Part shown: positions 61,701-64,000 of the stretch, one piece after another
How the letters are laid out: every line of letters starts with the position of its first letter
Numbering within the stretch: position 1 is the first letter of the stretch
From: Eunapius fragilis
Lineage: Eukaryota > Porifera > Demospongiae > Spongillida > Spongillidae
Direction of reading: 5' to 3'
DNA length: 64,000 nt
NCBI GenBank assembly: GCA_963681505.1
Contig: OY811973.1
Span: forward strand, 14,739,402 to 14,803,401
Translations under genes and position numbers: made by a program
Notes under the pieces: model-generated
The model's input: only the letters and a program-made list of their open reading frames with translations
Databases searched by the model: none
Told to the model about the DNA's origin: nothing

Positions 61701-64000
61701 TACATACCAACATACTTGACTCCTGCAGGAGTCATACCTGGAGATACATGACTCCTGCAGGAGTCATACATGGAGATACATGACTCCTGCAGGAGTCATC
61801 CATATTGACATACTTGACTCCTGCAGGAGTAATACATAATGACATACTTGACTACTGCAGGAGTCATACATAATGACATACTTGACTCCTGCAGGAGACG
61901 TACATAATGACATACTTGACTCCTGCAGGAGTCATACATAATGACATACTTGACTTTTGCAGGAGTCATGCATTGAGATACTTGACTCCTGCAGGAGTCA
62001 TACATACCAACATAATTGACTACTGCAGGAGTCATACATTGAGATACTTGACTCATGCAGGAGACATATATACCAACATACTTGACTCCTGCAAGAGTCA
62101 TACATGGAGATACTTGACTCCTGCAGGAGTCATGCATACCAACATACTTGACTCCTACAGGAGTCATACATTGAGATACATGACTCCTGCAGGAGTCATA
62201 CATACTACCATACTTGACTCCTCCAGGAGTCATGCATGGAGATACTTGACATACATACCATTGAGATACCATTGAGATACTTGACTCCTGCAGGAGTCAT
62301 ATATACCAACATACTTGACTCAAACAGGAGTCATACATTGAGATACTTGACTCCTGCAGGAGTCATGCATACCAGCATACTTGACTCCTGCAGGAGTCAT
62401 ACATGGAGTTACTTGACTCCTGCAGGAGTCATACATAATGATATACTTGACTCCTGCAGGAGTCATGCATGGAGATACTTGACTCCTGCAGGAGTCATAC
62501 ATAATGACATACTTGACTCTTGCAGGAGTCATGCATTGAGATAATTGACTCCTGCAGGAGTCATACATACCAACATACTTGACTAGTGCAGGAGTCATAC
62601 ATGGAGATACTTGACTCCTGCATGAGTCATACATACCAACATACTTGACTCCTACAGGAGTCATACATTGTGATACTTGACTCCTGCAGGAGTCATACAT
62701 ACCAACATACTTGACTCCTGCATGAGTCATACATGGAGATACTTGACTCCTGCAGGAGTCATACATTATGACCTACTTGACTCATGCAGGAGTCATGCAT
62801 GGAGATACTTGACTCCTGCAGGAGTCATACATTATGACATACTTGACTCCTGCAGGAGTCATGCATTGACATAATTGACTCCTGCATGAGTCATACATAC
62901 CAACATACTTGACTCCTACAGGAGTCATACATTGTGATACTTGACTCCTGCAGGAGTCATACATACCAACATACTTGACTCCTGCAGGAGTCATACATGG
63001 AGATACTTGACTCCTGCAGGAGTCATACATACCAACATACTTGACCCCTACAGGTGTCATACATGGAGATACATGACTCCTGCAGGAGTCATACAAGGAG
63101 ATACATGACTCCTGCAGGAGTCATCAATATTGACATACTTCCCTCCTGTAGGAGTCATGCATACAGATACTTGACTCCTGCAGGAGTCATACATACTGTC
63201 ATACTGGACTCCTGCAGGTGTCATATAATGAGATACTTGACTCCTGCAGGAGTCATTTATACCAACATACTTGACTCCTACAGGAGTCATACATTGAGAT
63301 ACTTGACTCCTGCAGGAGTCATACATACCAACATACTTGACTCCTGCAGGAGTCATACATGGAGATACTTGACTCCTGCAGGAGTCATACATAATGACAT
63401 ACTTGACTCCTGCAGGAGTCATGCATTGAGATAATTGACTCCTGCAGGAGTCATACATACCAACATACTTGACTCCTGCAGGAGTCATGCATGGAGATAC
63501 TTGACTCCTGCAGGAGTCATGCATGGAGATACTTGACTCCTGCATGAGTCATACATAATGACATACTTGACTCCTGGAGGAGTCATACATTGAGATACTT
63601 GACACCTGCAGGAGTCATACATACCAACCTACTTGACTCCTGCAGGAGTCATACATGGAGATACTTGACTCCTGCAGGAGTCATACATAATGACATACTT
63701 GACTCCTTCAGGAGTCATGCATTGAGATACTTGACTCCTGCAGGAGTCATATATACCAACATACTTGACTCCTACAGCAGTCATACATTGAGATACATGA
63801 CTCCTGCAGGAGTCATACATACCAACATACTTGACTCCTGCAGGAGTCATACATGGAGATACTGGACTCATGTAGGAGTCATACATAATGACATACTTGA
63901 CTCCTGCAGGAGTCATGCATTGAGATAATTGACTTCTGCAGGCTTCATACATACCAACATAATTGACTACTGCAGGAGTCATACATGGAGATACTTGACT

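Larger units (their letters stand above)
47879..64000. repeat. 32/34-bp palindromic satellite (SPAL), at least 16.1 kb
   Basis: Tandem units of 32 or 34 bp are built on the perfect 18-bp palindrome TGACTCCTGCAGGAGTCA, alternating with 14-16-bp linkers. The main linker types end in CATACATAATGACATACT, CATACATACCAACATACT, CATGCATTGAGATACT, CATACATGGAGATACT and CATACATACCACCATACT. The 16.1-kb length implies about 480-490 units, and the array continues past the window end. Most units have a CTGCAG centre; a frequent variant is CTACAG. Frames such as LTPAGVIHTNILDSYRSH are repeat products with no gene character. Higher-order steps of about 1.06-1.09 kb are visible (landmark GGAGACGTA at about 56101, 57160 and 58250). 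Confidence 0.93.

Noticed and set aside
47879-64000. CRISPR-like array (short palindromic repeats with spacers)
   Set aside because: The linkers are only 14-16 bp and are themselves a few repeated types, not unique spacers. There are no cas genes and the setting is eukaryotic.
47879-64000. Frames such as LTPAGVIHTNILDSYRSH repeats on both strands
   Set aside because: They are short, overlapping, broken at random by 32/34-bp phase changes, and entirely explained by the satellite.
47879-64000. Selected hairpin RNA structure in the palindromic satellite
   Set aside because: Common variants (CTACAG, CTTCAG, CTAGTGCAG) break pairing without compensating changes on the opposite arm.

Overview
This is a block of eukaryotic, probably animal, heterochromatin. 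Nearly all of it is tandem satellite DNA, broken only by two DNA transposons. I infer a eukaryote from the large satellite arrays with higher-order structure, a Sola-type cut-and-paste transposon, and a piggyBac-type element. I cannot name the species. There are no rRNA or tRNA genes, no CRISPR array and no host protein-coding gene that I can support. The very long open frames (up to about 3,200 codons) are by-products of a 12-bp repeat whose length is divisible by three.

Layout. Three satellite families make up the window: a 62-bp CpG-rich satellite (S62), a 12-bp minisatellite (S12, unit ATTGGTAGTGGG or its complement) and a 32/34-bp satellite built on an 18-bp palindrome (SPAL). S62 lies at 1-530, followed by S12 in its C-rich orientation (531-2708). 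A 2,682-bp piggyBac-like element (2713-5394) sits in a TTAA target. More S12 follows (5399-5748), then S62 (5749-7419), S12 (7420-10185) and S62 (10186-11454). At 11454/11455 the S12 array flips orientation and runs as a G-rich, essentially C-free strand to about 46914. It is interrupted once, by a 4,186-bp Sola-like transposon (32074-36259). S62 then reappears inverted (46915-47878), so 11.45-47.88 kb is an expanded, inverted counterpart of 1-11.45 kb. From 47879 to the end there are roughly 480-490 copies of SPAL.

History that can be read from the sequence. S12 contains an 11.16-kb tandem segmental duplication (about 14.28-25.43 kb and 25.43-40.78 kb). The Sola-like element lies only in the second copy, and its uninterrupted empty site is at 20915-20918 in the first. 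A 4.3-4.4-kb S62/S12 block is likewise duplicated (about 1-6.94 kb and 6.94-11.38 kb). The piggyBac-like insertion is only in the first of these, with its empty TTAA site at 9831-9834. Nested duplications of 1,188 bp, 2,915 bp and 1,810 bp occur elsewhere, which points to repeated unequal exchange.

Genes. The one convincing protein gene is the 757-codon Sola-like transposase on the minus strand (32889-35162), uninterrupted and flanked by nearly identical 541/542-bp terminal inverted repeats. The piggyBac-like element keeps only about the first 33 codons of what looks like a transposase (4871-4969, minus strand). The rest of the gene is replaced by about 26 copies of a 56-bp repeat, so it cannot make its own transposase.
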